From Nocardioides iriomotensis (GTDB lineage Bacteria > Actinomycetota > Actinomycetes > Propionibacteriales > Nocardioidaceae), in the NCBI RefSeq assembly GCF_004168035.1, contig NZ_SDPU01000020.1, positions 310,001-374,000 on the forward strand: DNA of 64,000 nt, written 5' to 3'. Below, in pieces: positions 35,173 through 43,233 of this stretch (position 1 is the stretch's first letter; every line of letters starts with the position of its first letter). The translations under genes and the position numbers were made by a program. The notes beneath the pieces were generated by a model. The model did not search any database. It saw nothing but the letters and a program-made list of their open reading frames with translations, and was not told where the DNA came from.

Positions 35173-36528
35173 GTGGACCCGCGTCAGGCCGACCTGCTGC
35201 AGGTGATCGACCCTGCCCTGCTGGGCCGTCGCGTGCGCGCGGCCCGGCGCGCCGGTGGGCTCACCCAGAGCCAGCTCGGCGGCGACGACGTGACCGTCAG
35301 CTACATCTCGCGCATCGAGTCCGGCCAGCGCCGGCCCGACGGCCGGGTGCTGGTCAAGCTGGCCGACCGGCTCGGGATCCCGGTCGACTCGCTGCTCGCA
35401 GACCCCGGCGACGACCACGAGGCCGCCCTGAGGATCGAGGTCGACTTCGCCGAGCTGTCGCTGGAGACCGGCGAGCCGCAGGCCGCCCTCGAGCGCCTCG
35501 ACGTGGCCCTCTCCGAGCGCCTCGACGGGGCGCCCCGTGAGCTGTCGCAGCGCGCACGGGTCCTCCGCGCCCGCGCCCTCGAGACTGTCGGGGACATCGA
35601 CACGGCCGTGGCCGCCTGGGAGGGGCTGCTGGCCGAGGACCCGCACGGCACCCACGCGCTGGCCTGCGGCATCGCGCTCAGCCGGTGCCACCGCGAGGCC
35701 GGTGACCTGGGTCGCGCGATCTCCGTCGGCGAGGACCTCCTCCGTGGCCTCGAGGACCGCGACCTGGGCGGCGGCGACGAGGCCGTGCAGCTCACCGTCA
35801 CGGTCGCCGCGGCGTACTTCCAGCGCGGCGACACGCACCACGCAGTGCGACTCTGCAAGCAGGCGATCGTAGCGGCCGAGGTGACTGGGTCCCCGCGTGC
35901 TCGTGCGTCGGCCTACTGGAACGCCAGCATGATGGAGCACGAGCAAGGGATGGTCGCGGCGGCCGTTCCGCTGGCGGAGAAGGCGCTGGCTTTGCTCGGC
36001 GAGAGCCGCGACTCCCGCAACCTCGCCCGGCTCCGCTCGCAGCTCGGCATCATGCAGATGCAGCTCGACCCGCCAGCGCTGGCCGAGGCCTCCCGCAACC
36101 TGCACGACGCCGAGACGGCCATGACCGAGTCGAGCGCGAGCGTCGTCGACGTGGTGCGCAACCGCGTGGCCATCGCTCGCGCGCAGCTGATGGGCGGCGA
36201 AACCCGCGAGGCACGCGAGACCGCGCATCGGAGCTACGAGGAGACCAGGGAGCTCGCGCCTGTGCTGGCCGCCGACGCGCTGACGCTCGAAGGTCAGGCG
36301 GCCGCGGCCGAGGGAGACACAGAGCATGCGCGCACCCTCTACAAGGAGGCCGTGCTCATGCTCACGGGGGTCGGCGCCGACCGCGACGCCGGTCAAATGT
36401 GGCTCGAGCTCGGAGCGCTTCTCGAGTCGGTCGGCGAGGTCGAGGCCTCCCGCGACGCCTACCGCAGCGCGGCGGTCGCCGCCGGGCTGCACGCGCGACA
36501 CACCGTGCGCAGCCACGCTCTGCGCTGA
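35173..36528 (+). CDS. XRE-TPR regulator of RRNPP-like architecture
   Basis: Cytosolic regulator of 451 residues from GTG 35173. The N-terminal XRE helix-turn-helix has LLGRRVRAARRAGGLTQSQL, VSYISRIESGQRRPDGRVL and LADRLGIPVDSLLA within residues 15-75. The remaining 370 residues are TPR-type helical hairpins (ALERLDVALSERL, AVAAWEGLLAEDPHGTHAL, AVRLCKQAIVAAEVTGSPRA, ARTLYKEAVLMLTGVGADRD). This order and length match the RRNPP peptide receptors (Rgg, NprR, PlcR). A secreted small peptide gene lies two genes away and GTCAA boxes are shared, which supports a peptide-sensing role. The frame is open to a TTG at 35134, but those residues precede the HTH and overlap the promoter. Confidence 0.85.
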   Translation: MDPRQADLLQVIDPALLGRRVRAARRAGGLTQSQLGGDDVTVSYISRIESGQRRPDGRVLVKLADRLGIPVDSLLADPGDDHEAALRIEVDFAELSLETGEPQAALERLDVALSERLDGAPRELSQRARVLRARALETVGDIDTAVAAWEGLLAEDPHGTHALACGIALSRCHREAGDLGRAISVGEDLLRGLEDRDLGGGDEAVQLTVTVAAAYFQRGDTHHAVRLCKQAIVAAEVTGSPRARASAYWNASMMEHEQGMVAAAVPLAEKALALLGESRDSRNLARLRSQLGIMQMQLDPPALAEASRNLHDAETAMTESSASVVDVVRNRVAIARAQLMGGETREARETAHRSYEETRELAPVLAADALTLEGQAAAAEGDTEHARTLYKEAVLMLTGVGADRDAGQMWLELGALLESVGEVEASRDAYRSAAVAAGLHARHTVRSHALR

Positions 36529-36588
36529 CTCTCGGCCGCCGCCGTTCACACCCGTACGCCTGGCTGTACGACTTTGCCGCGTTCTCCT

Positions 36589-36623
36589 GTCAAGTACGTC
36601 CGAACTGTGTCAAAATGAGTCAA
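36589..36623. promoter_or_regulatory. GTCAA box B, upstream of the EAL gene
   Basis: Three GTCAA units at 36589, 36609 and 36619, spaced 20 and 10 bp, i.e. on one helix face. The last two form GTCAAAATGAGTCAA, which differs from box C by one base. It lies 114 bp before ATG 36737, in the 208-bp gap following the XRE-TPR gene; I see nothing else in that gap. Confidence 0.55.
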
Positions 36624-36736
36624 CTCCGGTTGGGTTCGCCCTCCCGGAGGGCAGGACGCTCGGGCGGGGGTAGGTCATGCCGGGCGGCAGCGCCCGGACT
36701 GGACGCAGGGCCGGAACGCGTGAGAGGGGGCCACCG

Positions 36737-38098
36737 ATGACGCACCGTGGCTCGCTGCTCGGGCTCGCGCTGGTCGACGCCGGCGTGCTCACCCTCGTCG
36801 CCCTGCCTGTGCTCGCCGGCCTGCTCGTCCGGGACTCCGTCGGCACCGCCTCCTGGGTCGTCATCGCCGCCTGGGCCGCCCTCGCGCTGACGGCCGGGCT
36901 GGCCCTGGTCCGGCGCGAGCACCGGGCGCGAGGCGACCTGGCGGCGCGGGACGCCGCGCTCGCCGCCACCCGGCTCACCGGGCACGACTGGGTCTGGGAG
37001 TGCGACGAGCGGCTGGTCGTCACCGACAGCGGCCACGCCGTGTCACAGCTGCTGGGGTTCGGCCCCGAGCAGTGCGTCGGCCGGCACCTCGACGAGCTCC
37101 TGTACGACGACACCAACCGCACCCATGTCCGCACGCAGCTCGAGGCCGCCGTGTCCCCCGGCGCCCCCTCCGCCCCCCGCGGCCTCGAGCTGGCGTGGCG
37201 GCACGCCGACGGCCAGCCGGTCCGGCTGCGCGGGTCGGCGGCGCCGCTCCACGACCGCCGGGGCAGGGTCGTCGGCTACCGCGGCGCCTGCTGGCGCGCA
37301 TCGGAGCCGACCGAGGCCGCCCTGGTGACCGAAGCGGCCGCGCGACGCGTCACGAGTCTCCTGGGTGGGAGCGTGCGTGTCGACGTGGCCCTGCAGCCGA
37401 TCGTCGAGGTCGGCTCCGGTCGCCTGATCGGGGCGGAGGCCCTGTCCCGGTTCTCGGACGGACGACCGCCGACGGCGTGGTTCGACGACGCGCGCGTCGG
37501 CGGGCTCACCCGCCAGCTCGACGAGATGACCTTCCTCAACGCGCTGTCGGCGTTCGACGACCTGCCCGGTCCGGCGTTCCTCTCCGTCAACGCCAGCCCC
37601 GAGCTCCTGCTCGACGCGGGGTTCCGCAATCGCGTGCTGCGCAGCGGCCGGCCTCTCGACCGGCTCGTCGTCGAGGTGACGGAGCACTCCCAGGTCGTCG
37701 ACTACGACGACCTCGAGGCGGCGCTCACGACGCTGCGCCGGCGCGGCGTCCGGTTCGCCGTCGACGACACCGGCGCTGGGTACTCCTCGCTCAACCACGT
37801 GCTGCGGCTTCGCCCCGACGTGATCAAGCTCGACCGCGACCTGATCGCTGACCTCGGCCACGACGGGGCGCGGCGTGCGCTGGTCACCGCCCTGGTGCTG
37901 CTCGCCCTCGAGGTCGGCGCGTCCGTGACCGGTGAGGGCGTCGAGACGCCCGACCAGCTCGAGGCGCTCGGGGCCCTGGGCGTGCACCACGCCCAGGGCT
38001 ACCTGCTCGCCACGCCCTCGACCGACACCGCGGCCTGGGAAGCGTGGTCGCGTCGCACCTGGCGGCAGGGCACCCACGCCCCGGCCGCCGGACGCTGA
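36737..38098 (+). CDS. Membrane PAS-EAL c-di-GMP phosphodiesterase
   Basis: Protein of 453 residues. Two N-terminal helices (about 5-31 and 38-58), a PAS domain (about 80-190), then an EAL domain that hydrolyses cyclic di-GMP to pGpG. EAL at 234-236, NASPELL near 286, VTEHS near 314, DDTGAG (343-348), Lys364 and GEGVET near 395 are all kept, so it should be active. No GGDEF domain is present. ATG 36737 has GAGAGGGGG at 7 nt; ATG 36677 is in frame but lies before it. Convergent with the small peptide gene. Confidence 0.88.
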   Translation: MTHRGSLLGLALVDAGVLTLVALPVLAGLLVRDSVGTASWVVIAAWAALALTAGLALVRREHRARGDLAARDAALAATRLTGHDWVWECDERLVVTDSGHAVSQLLGFGPEQCVGRHLDELLYDDTNRTHVRTQLEAAVSPGAPSAPRGLELAWRHADGQPVRLRGSAAPLHDRRGRVVGYRGACWRASEPTEAALVTEAAARRVTSLLGGSVRVDVALQPIVEVGSGRLIGAEALSRFSDGRPPTAWFDDARVGGLTRQLDEMTFLNALSAFDDLPGPAFLSVNASPELLLDAGFRNRVLRSGRPLDRLVVEVTEHSQVVDYDDLEAALTTLRRRGVRFAVDDTGAGYSSLNHVLRLRPDVIKLDRDLIADLGHDGARRALVTALVLLALEVGASVTGEGVETPDQLEALGALGVHHAQGYLLATPSTDTAAWEAWSRRTWRQGTHAPAAGR

Positions 38099-38111
38099 CG
38101 GCGACCCACCC

Positions 38112-38136
38112 GGGAGGCGCCCGGCGGACGCCTCCC
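38112..38136. terminator. Hairpin between EAL and peptide genes
   Basis: GGGAGGCG and CGCCTCCC, an 8-bp perfect stem with a 9-nt loop, between convergent stops at 38098 and 38151. Confidence 0.65.
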
Positions 38137-38150
38137 CGTTCCGGTTGGCG

Positions 38151-38288
38151 TCAGCAGCACCAGTGACCGTCGCGAGCCACGACGACGGTGTTCGACGACT
38201 CCCCCGGTGCGGCGGAAGTGGTGCTGGCGGCGCCCAGGGTGACGACGGCGGCGAGGGTGGCGACGAGAGCGGTGATGACGCGGACCAT
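38151..38288 (-). CDS. Small secreted peptide (45 aa) with C-terminal Trp-Cys-Cys
   Basis: A gene too short for usual calling. It starts MVRVITALVATLAAVV, a Sec signal peptide core, with a probable cleavage at TTSA-APGE (about residue 26/27). The remaining 19 residues run to ARDGHWCC at the C-terminus. AGAGG lies 7 nt before the ATG. Its promoter region carries box C. Length, signal and position next to an XRE-TPR receptor and an EAL gene resemble the Phr/PapR-type pro-peptides, whose mature signal is the extreme C-terminus; a short DGHWCC-type signal is therefore plausible. No homologue is known to me. Confidence 0.6.
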   Translation of the reverse strand: MVRVITALVATLAAVVTLGAASTTSAAPGESSNTVVVARDGHWCC

Positions 38289-38336
38289 GACTTGACCTCT
38301 TCGGGGGAGGGCGGCCGGTTGCCGCCGTCAGGAGTA

Positions 38337-38366
38337 GTCAAATTGAGTCAAGTCGGTCGTGGTCAA
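38337..38366. promoter_or_regulatory. GTCAA box C, upstream of the secreted peptide
   Basis: GTCAA units at 38337, 38347 and 38362. The first two form GTCAAATTGAGTCAA, one mismatch from box B. It lies about 50 bp before the peptide ATG at 38288 (minus strand), where it reads as repeated TTGAC. The rest of the gap 38289-38469 shows no gene. Confidence 0.55.
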
Positions 38367-38469
38367 GTATTTCGCGAATCGGTTCGGTGAATGTCTGGCC
38401 CAGCGGGGGGCAGACAGGGGCATATCACCGCGCATCCGGCACGGGCGCGCGGTCGCTCGTCGGCGCGAG

Positions 38470-38937
38470 TCAGCTCGGGGACGGCACCGGCGGCCCGGCC
38501 AGCAGCGCCGCGCCGGTGAGCAGCGCGACCACCGCGAGGCCGATGGCGACCGCCAGTCCGGGCCGGCGCAGCATCCACGCGTGCAGCCGCTCCGGGGCGG
38601 TGCGCGGCGACTCGCCGGCGGGTCCGAGCCGCCAGGTGTCGGCGAGCAGGCCGCGACGTCCCGCGCGACGCTCGAACCACACCGTCATGAAGGGCGGTAC
38701 GGCGGACGCCAGCGCGAGCAGCGTCGTGCGCGCCCGCCAGCGCTGGTCGTGCGCGACCGCGAGCACGCCGACGCAGTAGGCGACGAAGGCGATGCCGTGC
38801 AGCGGCCCGGCGACCTGCACGCCGAGCTCGGTCGCGCCCACGACGTACTTCACGAACATCCCGGTCAGCAGCAGCGCCCACGTCACCGCCTCGGCGACGG
38901 CGAGGCGGCGGAACAGGACATGGGGCGACGGCAGCAC
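38470..38937 (-). CDS. DUF3817 family membrane protein
   Basis: Protein of 155 residues. LAVAEAVTWALLLTGMFVKY and VAGPLHGIAFVAYCVGVLAV are the family-typical paired segments of DUF3817. A third helix, a charged loop and a C-terminal helix follow. Start at GTG 38937, preceded by GGAG at 7 nt; a TTG at 38982 is less likely. Function unknown. Confidence 0.85.
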   Translation of the reverse strand: MLPSPHVLFRRLAVAEAVTWALLLTGMFVKYVVGATELGVQVAGPLHGIAFVAYCVGVLAVAHDQRWRARTTLLALASAVPPFMTVWFERRAGRRGLLADTWRLGPAGESPRTAPERLHAWMLRRPGLAVAIGLAVVALLTGAALLAGPPVPSPS

Positions 38938-39096
38938 GGAGCGGCTCCTCGGGTGCGGGGGAGTGGGCCCCCAGTGTGCCAAGCCCCCGCCAAGCCGCTG
39001 CCGGGCGCCGGTGCGGCGGGCCCATCGCTACCCGCCCGCTCCGCGACCGCCGGATACGCTTGAAGCGGTCCACCGTGGACACCCTCAGGAGGCGTC

Positions 39097-39357
39097 ATGA
39101 TCTTCCAGATTCTCGGTCTGCTCTTCATCGGTCTGGTCATCGGAGCGCTGGCCCGGCTCATCAAGCCCGGTCGCCAGAAGCTGAGCATCTGGATGACCCT
39201 CGTGCTCGGTGTCGTCGGAGCGCTGATCGGCGGCTTCCTCGCGAGCCTCCTCGGCACGGGCAACATCTTCGAGCTCGACTTCCTCGGCTTCGTCTTCGCC
39301 GTGGTCGCCGCCGTCCTGCTGGTCGGCGTCGCCGAAGGAGCCTCCGCTCGCAAGTAG
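39097..39357 (+). CDS. GlsB/YeaQ/YmgE family membrane protein
   Basis: Protein of 86 residues and three helices: LGLLFIGLVIGALARLIKPG, MTLVLGVVGALIGGFLASLL and FVFAVVAAVLLVGVAEG. This is the transglycosylase-associated (GlsB) family, typical of stress-induced membrane proteins. AGGAGG lies at 4 nt. A terminator follows. Confidence 0.92.
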   Translation: MIFQILGLLFIGLVIGALARLIKPGRQKLSIWMTLVLGVVGALIGGFLASLLGTGNIFELDFLGFVFAVVAAVLLVGVAEGASARK

Positions 39358-39373
39358 CTGTGACGCGTCTCGC

Positions 39374-39408
39374 ACGGGGCGTCGCCGGGTCCTCCGGCGG
39401 CGCCCCGT
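39374..39408 (+). terminator. Hairpin terminator after glsB-like gene
   Basis: ACGGGGCGTCGCCGG and CCGGCGGCGCCCCGT, 15 bp with a single G-T pair and a 5-nt loop, followed by TCGT. Confidence 0.75.
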
Positions 39409-39536
39409 TCGTCATCCCTAGGATTGCTTCGCAGATCAGGTCACGGGTCGGCAAGGATGCCAACCAGCTCTCGACAGCACGACGTCGGACCGAAGTCGCA
39501 CCACCCCGGTCCCCACGTCCAGCTAGGTCAACGCCC

Positions 39537-40148
39537 GTGCTCGTCATGCTCGGCGCCGTCGCGTCGTTCTTCTCCCTGTCCTCCGTCGTCCCGCAGGTGC
39601 TGCGGGCCCTGCGCACCCGCGACGTCGCGGGCGTCTCGTGGGCGACAGCCGTGATGTCGCTGGCGACCTACAGCCTGTGGGTCGTCTACGCCTTCGCGGT
39701 CGCCGACGGCGTGCAGGTGGTCAACAACGTGCTGTCCTTCGCGCTGCTCGGCGCGCTGGCGCTGGCCGTCCTCCGCGCCGGCGGCGCCGGGGGTGCCGGC
39801 TGGGCCGCGCCGCGCGCCGTCCTGTACAGCGCGGCCGTCGCGCTGGTCGTCGTCGACATGCTCGGCGCCTTCGCCCTGGCGATGACGGCGACCGCGATCA
39901 GCTCGGTCCGGATGGTGCCCCAGGCCCGGCTCGCCCTCTCGGGCACGTCGCTGTCGGGACTCGACCCCTTGGCCCTCGCGCTCGGTTGGACCGGCATGGT
40001 GCTGTGGTCGGTGTACGGCGCGCTCGCCGGGGACGTCGGCGTGCTGCTGTGCTCGGGCATCGCGCTGGTCATGCAGACCGTCATCCTGCGTGCCCGGGTC
40101 CGTCCGGCCGCGCTGCTCGTCGCCGGCGACTACGAGCTCGCGGCGTAG
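39537..40148 (+). CDS. SWEET-like (PQ-loop) transporter
   Basis: Membrane protein of about 203 residues and six to seven helices. Two PQ-loop repeats: LSSVVPQVLRALRTRDVAGV and SVRMVPQARLALSGTSLSGL, separated by a spanning helix. This duplicated layout is that of a SWEET-type sugar carrier in one chain, unusual in bacteria where single-repeat SemiSWEETs dominate. Start GTG 39537 or ATG 39546. The substrate is not known. Confidence 0.75.
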   Translation: MLVMLGAVASFFSLSSVVPQVLRALRTRDVAGVSWATAVMSLATYSLWVVYAFAVADGVQVVNNVLSFALLGALALAVLRAGGAGGAGWAAPRAVLYSAAVALVVVDMLGAFALAMTATAISSVRMVPQARLALSGTSLSGLDPLALALGWTGMVLWSVYGALAGDVGVLLCSGIALVMQTVILRARVRPAALLVAGDYELAA

Positions 40149-40176
40149 CACCACGGGCACGCCCTAGGCTCGGGCC

Positions 40177-40599
40177 GTGCCCGACTGCCTGTTCTGCAGC
40201 ATCGTCGCCGGCGACGTGCCGGGAGTCCGCGTGCTCGAGACCGACGACCTGGTCGGGTTCCTCGACACCCGGCCGGTGTTCAAGGGTCACACCCTGCTGG
40301 TCCCGCGCGAGCACGTCGTGACGCTGCCGGACCTGCCGGACCGGTTGCGGGACCCGTTCCTCGCCGCCGGCCAGCGGCTCGCCGCCGCGATGGTCGAGGG
40401 TCTCGGCGCGCAAGGGTCGTTCGTCGCGATGAACAACACCGTCAGCCAGAGCGTCCCGCACCTCCACCTGCACGTCGTGCCCCGCACCAAGGGCGACGGG
40501 CTGAGGGGCTTCTTCTGGCCGCGCACGAAGTACGCCGACGGCGAGGCCGAGCAGTACGCCGACCGGCTGCGTGAGGCGCTGGCAGGGCTCTCGGCGTGA
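40177..40599 (+). CDS. HIT family nucleotide hydrolase
   Basis: Protein of 140 residues that hydrolyses or transfers nucleotidyl groups. PHLHLHVVP (H95-x-H97-x-H99) is the histidine triad, and CLFC (4-7) a partial zinc site. GHTLLVPREHV is the conserved strand. Starts at GTG 40177; 28 bp after the SWEET-like gene. Confidence 0.92.
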   Translation: MPDCLFCSIVAGDVPGVRVLETDDLVGFLDTRPVFKGHTLLVPREHVVTLPDLPDRLRDPFLAAGQRLAAAMVEGLGAQGSFVAMNNTVSQSVPHLHLHVVPRTKGDGLRGFFWPRTKYADGEAEQYADRLREALAGLSA

Positions 40600-40648
40600 C
40601 CACCCCACCACGCTGCTCGCTGCGCTCGCACCGCGTCGGGGACCCCGG

Positions 40649-41266
40649 ATGAGCTGGTGGGAGCGGCACGTCGTGCCGCGGCTGGTCGAGCTCACCTGTC
40701 GCGGCGACGAGGTGGACCGCTTCCGCGCCCCCGTCTGCGCCGGGCTGCACGGGGACGTGCTCGAGATCGGCTTCGGGTCCGGGCTCAACGTCGCCCACTA
40801 CCCGCCGTCGGTACGGCGGGTCGGCGCGGTCGAGCCCAGCGAGCTGGCCTGGCGTCTCGCCGCCGACCGGGTCGCGGGCGCGGGCGTCCACGTGGACCGC
40901 GTCGGGCTCGACGCGCAGCGGATCGAGGCCGGTGACGCGACGTACGACTGCGTGCTGGTCACCTTCACCCTCTGCACGATCCCGGACGCGGCCGCGGCGC
41001 TGGCCGAGGCGCGGCGGCTGCTTCGCCCCGGCGGGACGCTGCACTTCGCCGAGCACGGCCTGGCCCCCGACGAGGGCGTTGCGCGCTGGCAGCGCCGGCT
41101 CACCCCGGTCCAGCGGCGGCTGGCCGGCGGCTGCCACCTCGACCGCCCGGTCGTCGCGACACTGGAGCGGGCCGGGTTCGGGATCGACCAGGTCGAGGAG
41201 GGCTACGCGCCGGTCGGCCCGCGGGTCTTCGGCTACGTCTCCCACGGCCGGGCGACGGCCCGCTGA
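40649..41266 (+). CDS. Class I SAM-dependent methyltransferase
   Basis: Protein of 205 residues. VLEIGFGSGLN is motif I binding SAM, VEPSE the acidic ribose ligand, and YDCVLVTFTLCTI motif IV. LLRPGGTLHFAEHG is the post-motif strand. Small-molecule or lipid methylation is likely. The ATG follows the HIT gene by 49 bp. Confidence 0.88.
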   Translation: MSWWERHVVPRLVELTCRGDEVDRFRAPVCAGLHGDVLEIGFGSGLNVAHYPPSVRRVGAVEPSELAWRLAADRVAGAGVHVDRVGLDAQRIEAGDATYDCVLVTFTLCTIPDAAAALAEARRLLRPGGTLHFAEHGLAPDEGVARWQRRLTPVQRRLAGGCHLDRPVVATLERAGFGIDQVEEGYAPVGPRVFGYVSHGRATAR

Positions 41267-41333
41267 ACCCGGCCGGGACGGCGTCCCTACACTCGCAAGG
41301 ATCGCTTCTCACCCAGCAGGAGGACCGCAGCAG

Positions 41334-42098
41334 ATGAGCCGCTACGCCGACCGCGTCGTCGTCGTCACCGGAGCAGCCCGGGGCATCGGGGCCGCCACCG
41401 CCCAACGCTTCGCCGAGGAGGGCGCGAGCGTCGCGGTTCTCGACCTCGACCAGTCCGCGGCCCAGGCCTCCGCCGACGCACTGACTCTCGCCGACGGAGC
41501 CAAGGCGGTCGGCATCGCGTGCGACGTCTCCGACTCCGCCTCGGTCCAGGCGGCCGTCGCGCGTGTCGTCGAGGACCTCGGCAAGATCGACGTCCTGGTC
41601 AACAACGCCGGCGTCATCCGCGACAACCTGCTGTTCAAGATGTCCGACGACGACTGGGACACCGTGATCAACGTGCACCTGCGCGGCGCCTTCCTGATGA
41701 GCCGCGAGGTGCAGAAGCACATGGTCCCGGCGGAGTACGGCAAGATCCTCAACCTCTCGAGCACCTCCGCCCTCGGCAACCGCGGTCAGGCCAACTACTC
41801 CGCGGCCAAGATGGGCCTGCAGGGACTCACCCGCACGCTCGCGCTGGAGCTCGGCCGGTACGGCATCAACGTCAACGCCGTCGCGCCCGGGTTCATCGTC
41901 ACCGACATGACCGACGCCACCGCGCGTCGCGTCGGCGTCGAGCCCGAGGAGTTCCGCAAGGGGGCCGCGCAGCGCTCGCCGCTGCTCAAGGTCGGCTACC
42001 CGCAGGACATCGCGTCCGCGGCGGCGTTCCTCTGCTCCGACGAGGCCGGCTTCATCACCGGCCAGACGCTGTACGTCGACGGCGGCGCCAAGATCTGA
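41334..42098 (+). CDS. fabG: 3-oxoacyl-ACP reductase-like SDR (FabG-like)
   Basis: Short-chain dehydrogenase of 254 residues. VTGAARGIG (NAD(P) loop), NNAG, Ser and YSAAK (catalytic Ser-Tyr-Lys) and NAVAPGFIVTDM are all present. The D after strand 2 (LDLDQ) rather than Arg suggests NAD preference. AGGAGG lies at 9 nt. Could serve fatty acid or another keto-reduction; single gene with no pathway neighbours. Confidence 0.9.
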   Translation: MSRYADRVVVVTGAARGIGAATAQRFAEEGASVAVLDLDQSAAQASADALTLADGAKAVGIACDVSDSASVQAAVARVVEDLGKIDVLVNNAGVIRDNLLFKMSDDDWDTVINVHLRGAFLMSREVQKHMVPAEYGKILNLSSTSALGNRGQANYSAAKMGLQGLTRTLALELGRYGINVNAVAPGFIVTDMTDATARRVGVEPEEFRKGAAQRSPLLKVGYPQDIASAAAFLCSDEAGFITGQTLYVDGGAKI

Positions 42099-42146
42099 CC
42101 GCTCAGGCGGTCCGGAAAGTCTCGGTATTCCCGTCCCCGCGACACG

Positions 42147-42175
42147 AGGGGGGTGCGTCTAAAGACGACCCCCCT
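42147..42175 (+). terminator. Imperfect hairpin after the SDR gene
   Basis: AGGGGGG/CCCCCCT and CGTCT/AGACG stems separated by a small internal loop. It ends 8 bp before the next ATG, so it might also affect translation of that gene. Confidence 0.45.
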
Positions 42176-42183
42176 GGTTAACA

Positions 42184-43233
42184 ATGGAGTTCATGTTGTC
42201 CCGCTTCTCGCACCGTCCCGCCCCTGCTCGTCGCGCGGCCCGAGGGTTCGTCGCCCTTGCCGCCGTCGCCTCGCTCACCCTCGCCGGGTGCAGCAGCGAC
42301 GACTCCGCCACCCCCGCCGGCTCCGACGCCCCCGAGGGCCAGGAGACGGCCGAGGGGGTGGACCTGATGGGGCAGTGGCCGCTCACCGGCCTGCCCGGCG
42401 ACACCGAGGCGCCCAAGCACCCCGTGATGGTCGTCAAGATCGACAACTCCTCGAACAGCAGCCCGCAGATCGGGCTGTCGAAGGCCGACCTGGTCACCGA
42501 GGAGCTCGTCGAAGGCGGGACCACCCGGCTCGCCGTCTTCTACTACTCACAGACCCCGCGGGTGGTCGGCCCGGTGCGCTCGATGCGGGCCACCGACATC
42601 GGCATCGTGCAGCCGGCGCAGGCCGCCCTCATCGCGAGCGGCGGGGCGCCCCCGACTGTCCGGCGCGTTGCCGACGCCGGCATCGACACGTTCACCGAGG
42701 GCGCCCGTGGCTACGTCCGGGCGACCGACCGCTCGGCGCCGTACAACCTGATGATGAAGCTGCCCGTGCTCGCCCGCTCCCTCAAGGCGCCGGAGCCGCC
42801 GTCGGGCTACCTGCCCTGGGGCAACGAGGACGACTTCCCGAAGGGCCAGAAGGCCAAGGGCGTCGCCGCGCAGTTCTCGGGCAGCCACACGACCAACTGG
42901 CGCTACGCCGGCGGCACCTACGACAACCTCAACAGCTACGCCGCCCAGGGCGACCACTTCGCGCCGAACACCCTGCTGGTGCTGCGGGTCGAGGTCGGCG
43001 ATGCCGGCTACCGCGACCCGGCCGGCAACCCGGTCCCGGAGACGAAGTTCACCGGGACGGGTGACGCGATGGTCTTCCACAAGGGCCGCATGGTCCGTGC
43101 GACCTGGGAGAAGCCGGGCCTCGACGCCAAGCTCACCCTCAAGACCAAGGCCGGCGAGCTGCAGCTGCCGCCCGGCAAGGTCTGGATGGAGCTGGTGCCG
43201 AAGAACGGCGGCAACGTGTCGGTGACCCGCTAG
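42184..43233 (+). CDS. DUF3048 lipoprotein (YerB-like)
   Basis: Exported protein of 349 residues. A signal segment with lipobox LTLAGC (C near residue 37) predicts a lipid-anchored exterior protein, followed by a Ser/Asp/Pro-rich linker. The DUF3048 domain follows: HPVMVVKIDNSSNSSPQIGL, ADLVTEELVEGGTTRLAVFY and VGPVRSMRATDI. Role unknown. ATG 42193 is an alternative start. Its TAG overlaps the convergent TetR TAG at CTAG. Confidence 0.88.
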   Translation: MEFMLSRFSHRPAPARRAARGFVALAAVASLTLAGCSSDDSATPAGSDAPEGQETAEGVDLMGQWPLTGLPGDTEAPKHPVMVVKIDNSSNSSPQIGLSKADLVTEELVEGGTTRLAVFYYSQTPRVVGPVRSMRATDIGIVQPAQAALIASGGAPPTVRRVADAGIDTFTEGARGYVRATDRSAPYNLMMKLPVLARSLKAPEPPSGYLPWGNEDDFPKGQKAKGVAAQFSGSHTTNWRYAGGTYDNLNSYAAQGDHFAPNTLLVLRVEVGDAGYRDPAGNPVPETKFTGTGDAMVFHKGRMVRATWEKPGLDAKLTLKTKAGELQLPPGKVWMELVPKNGGNVSVTR

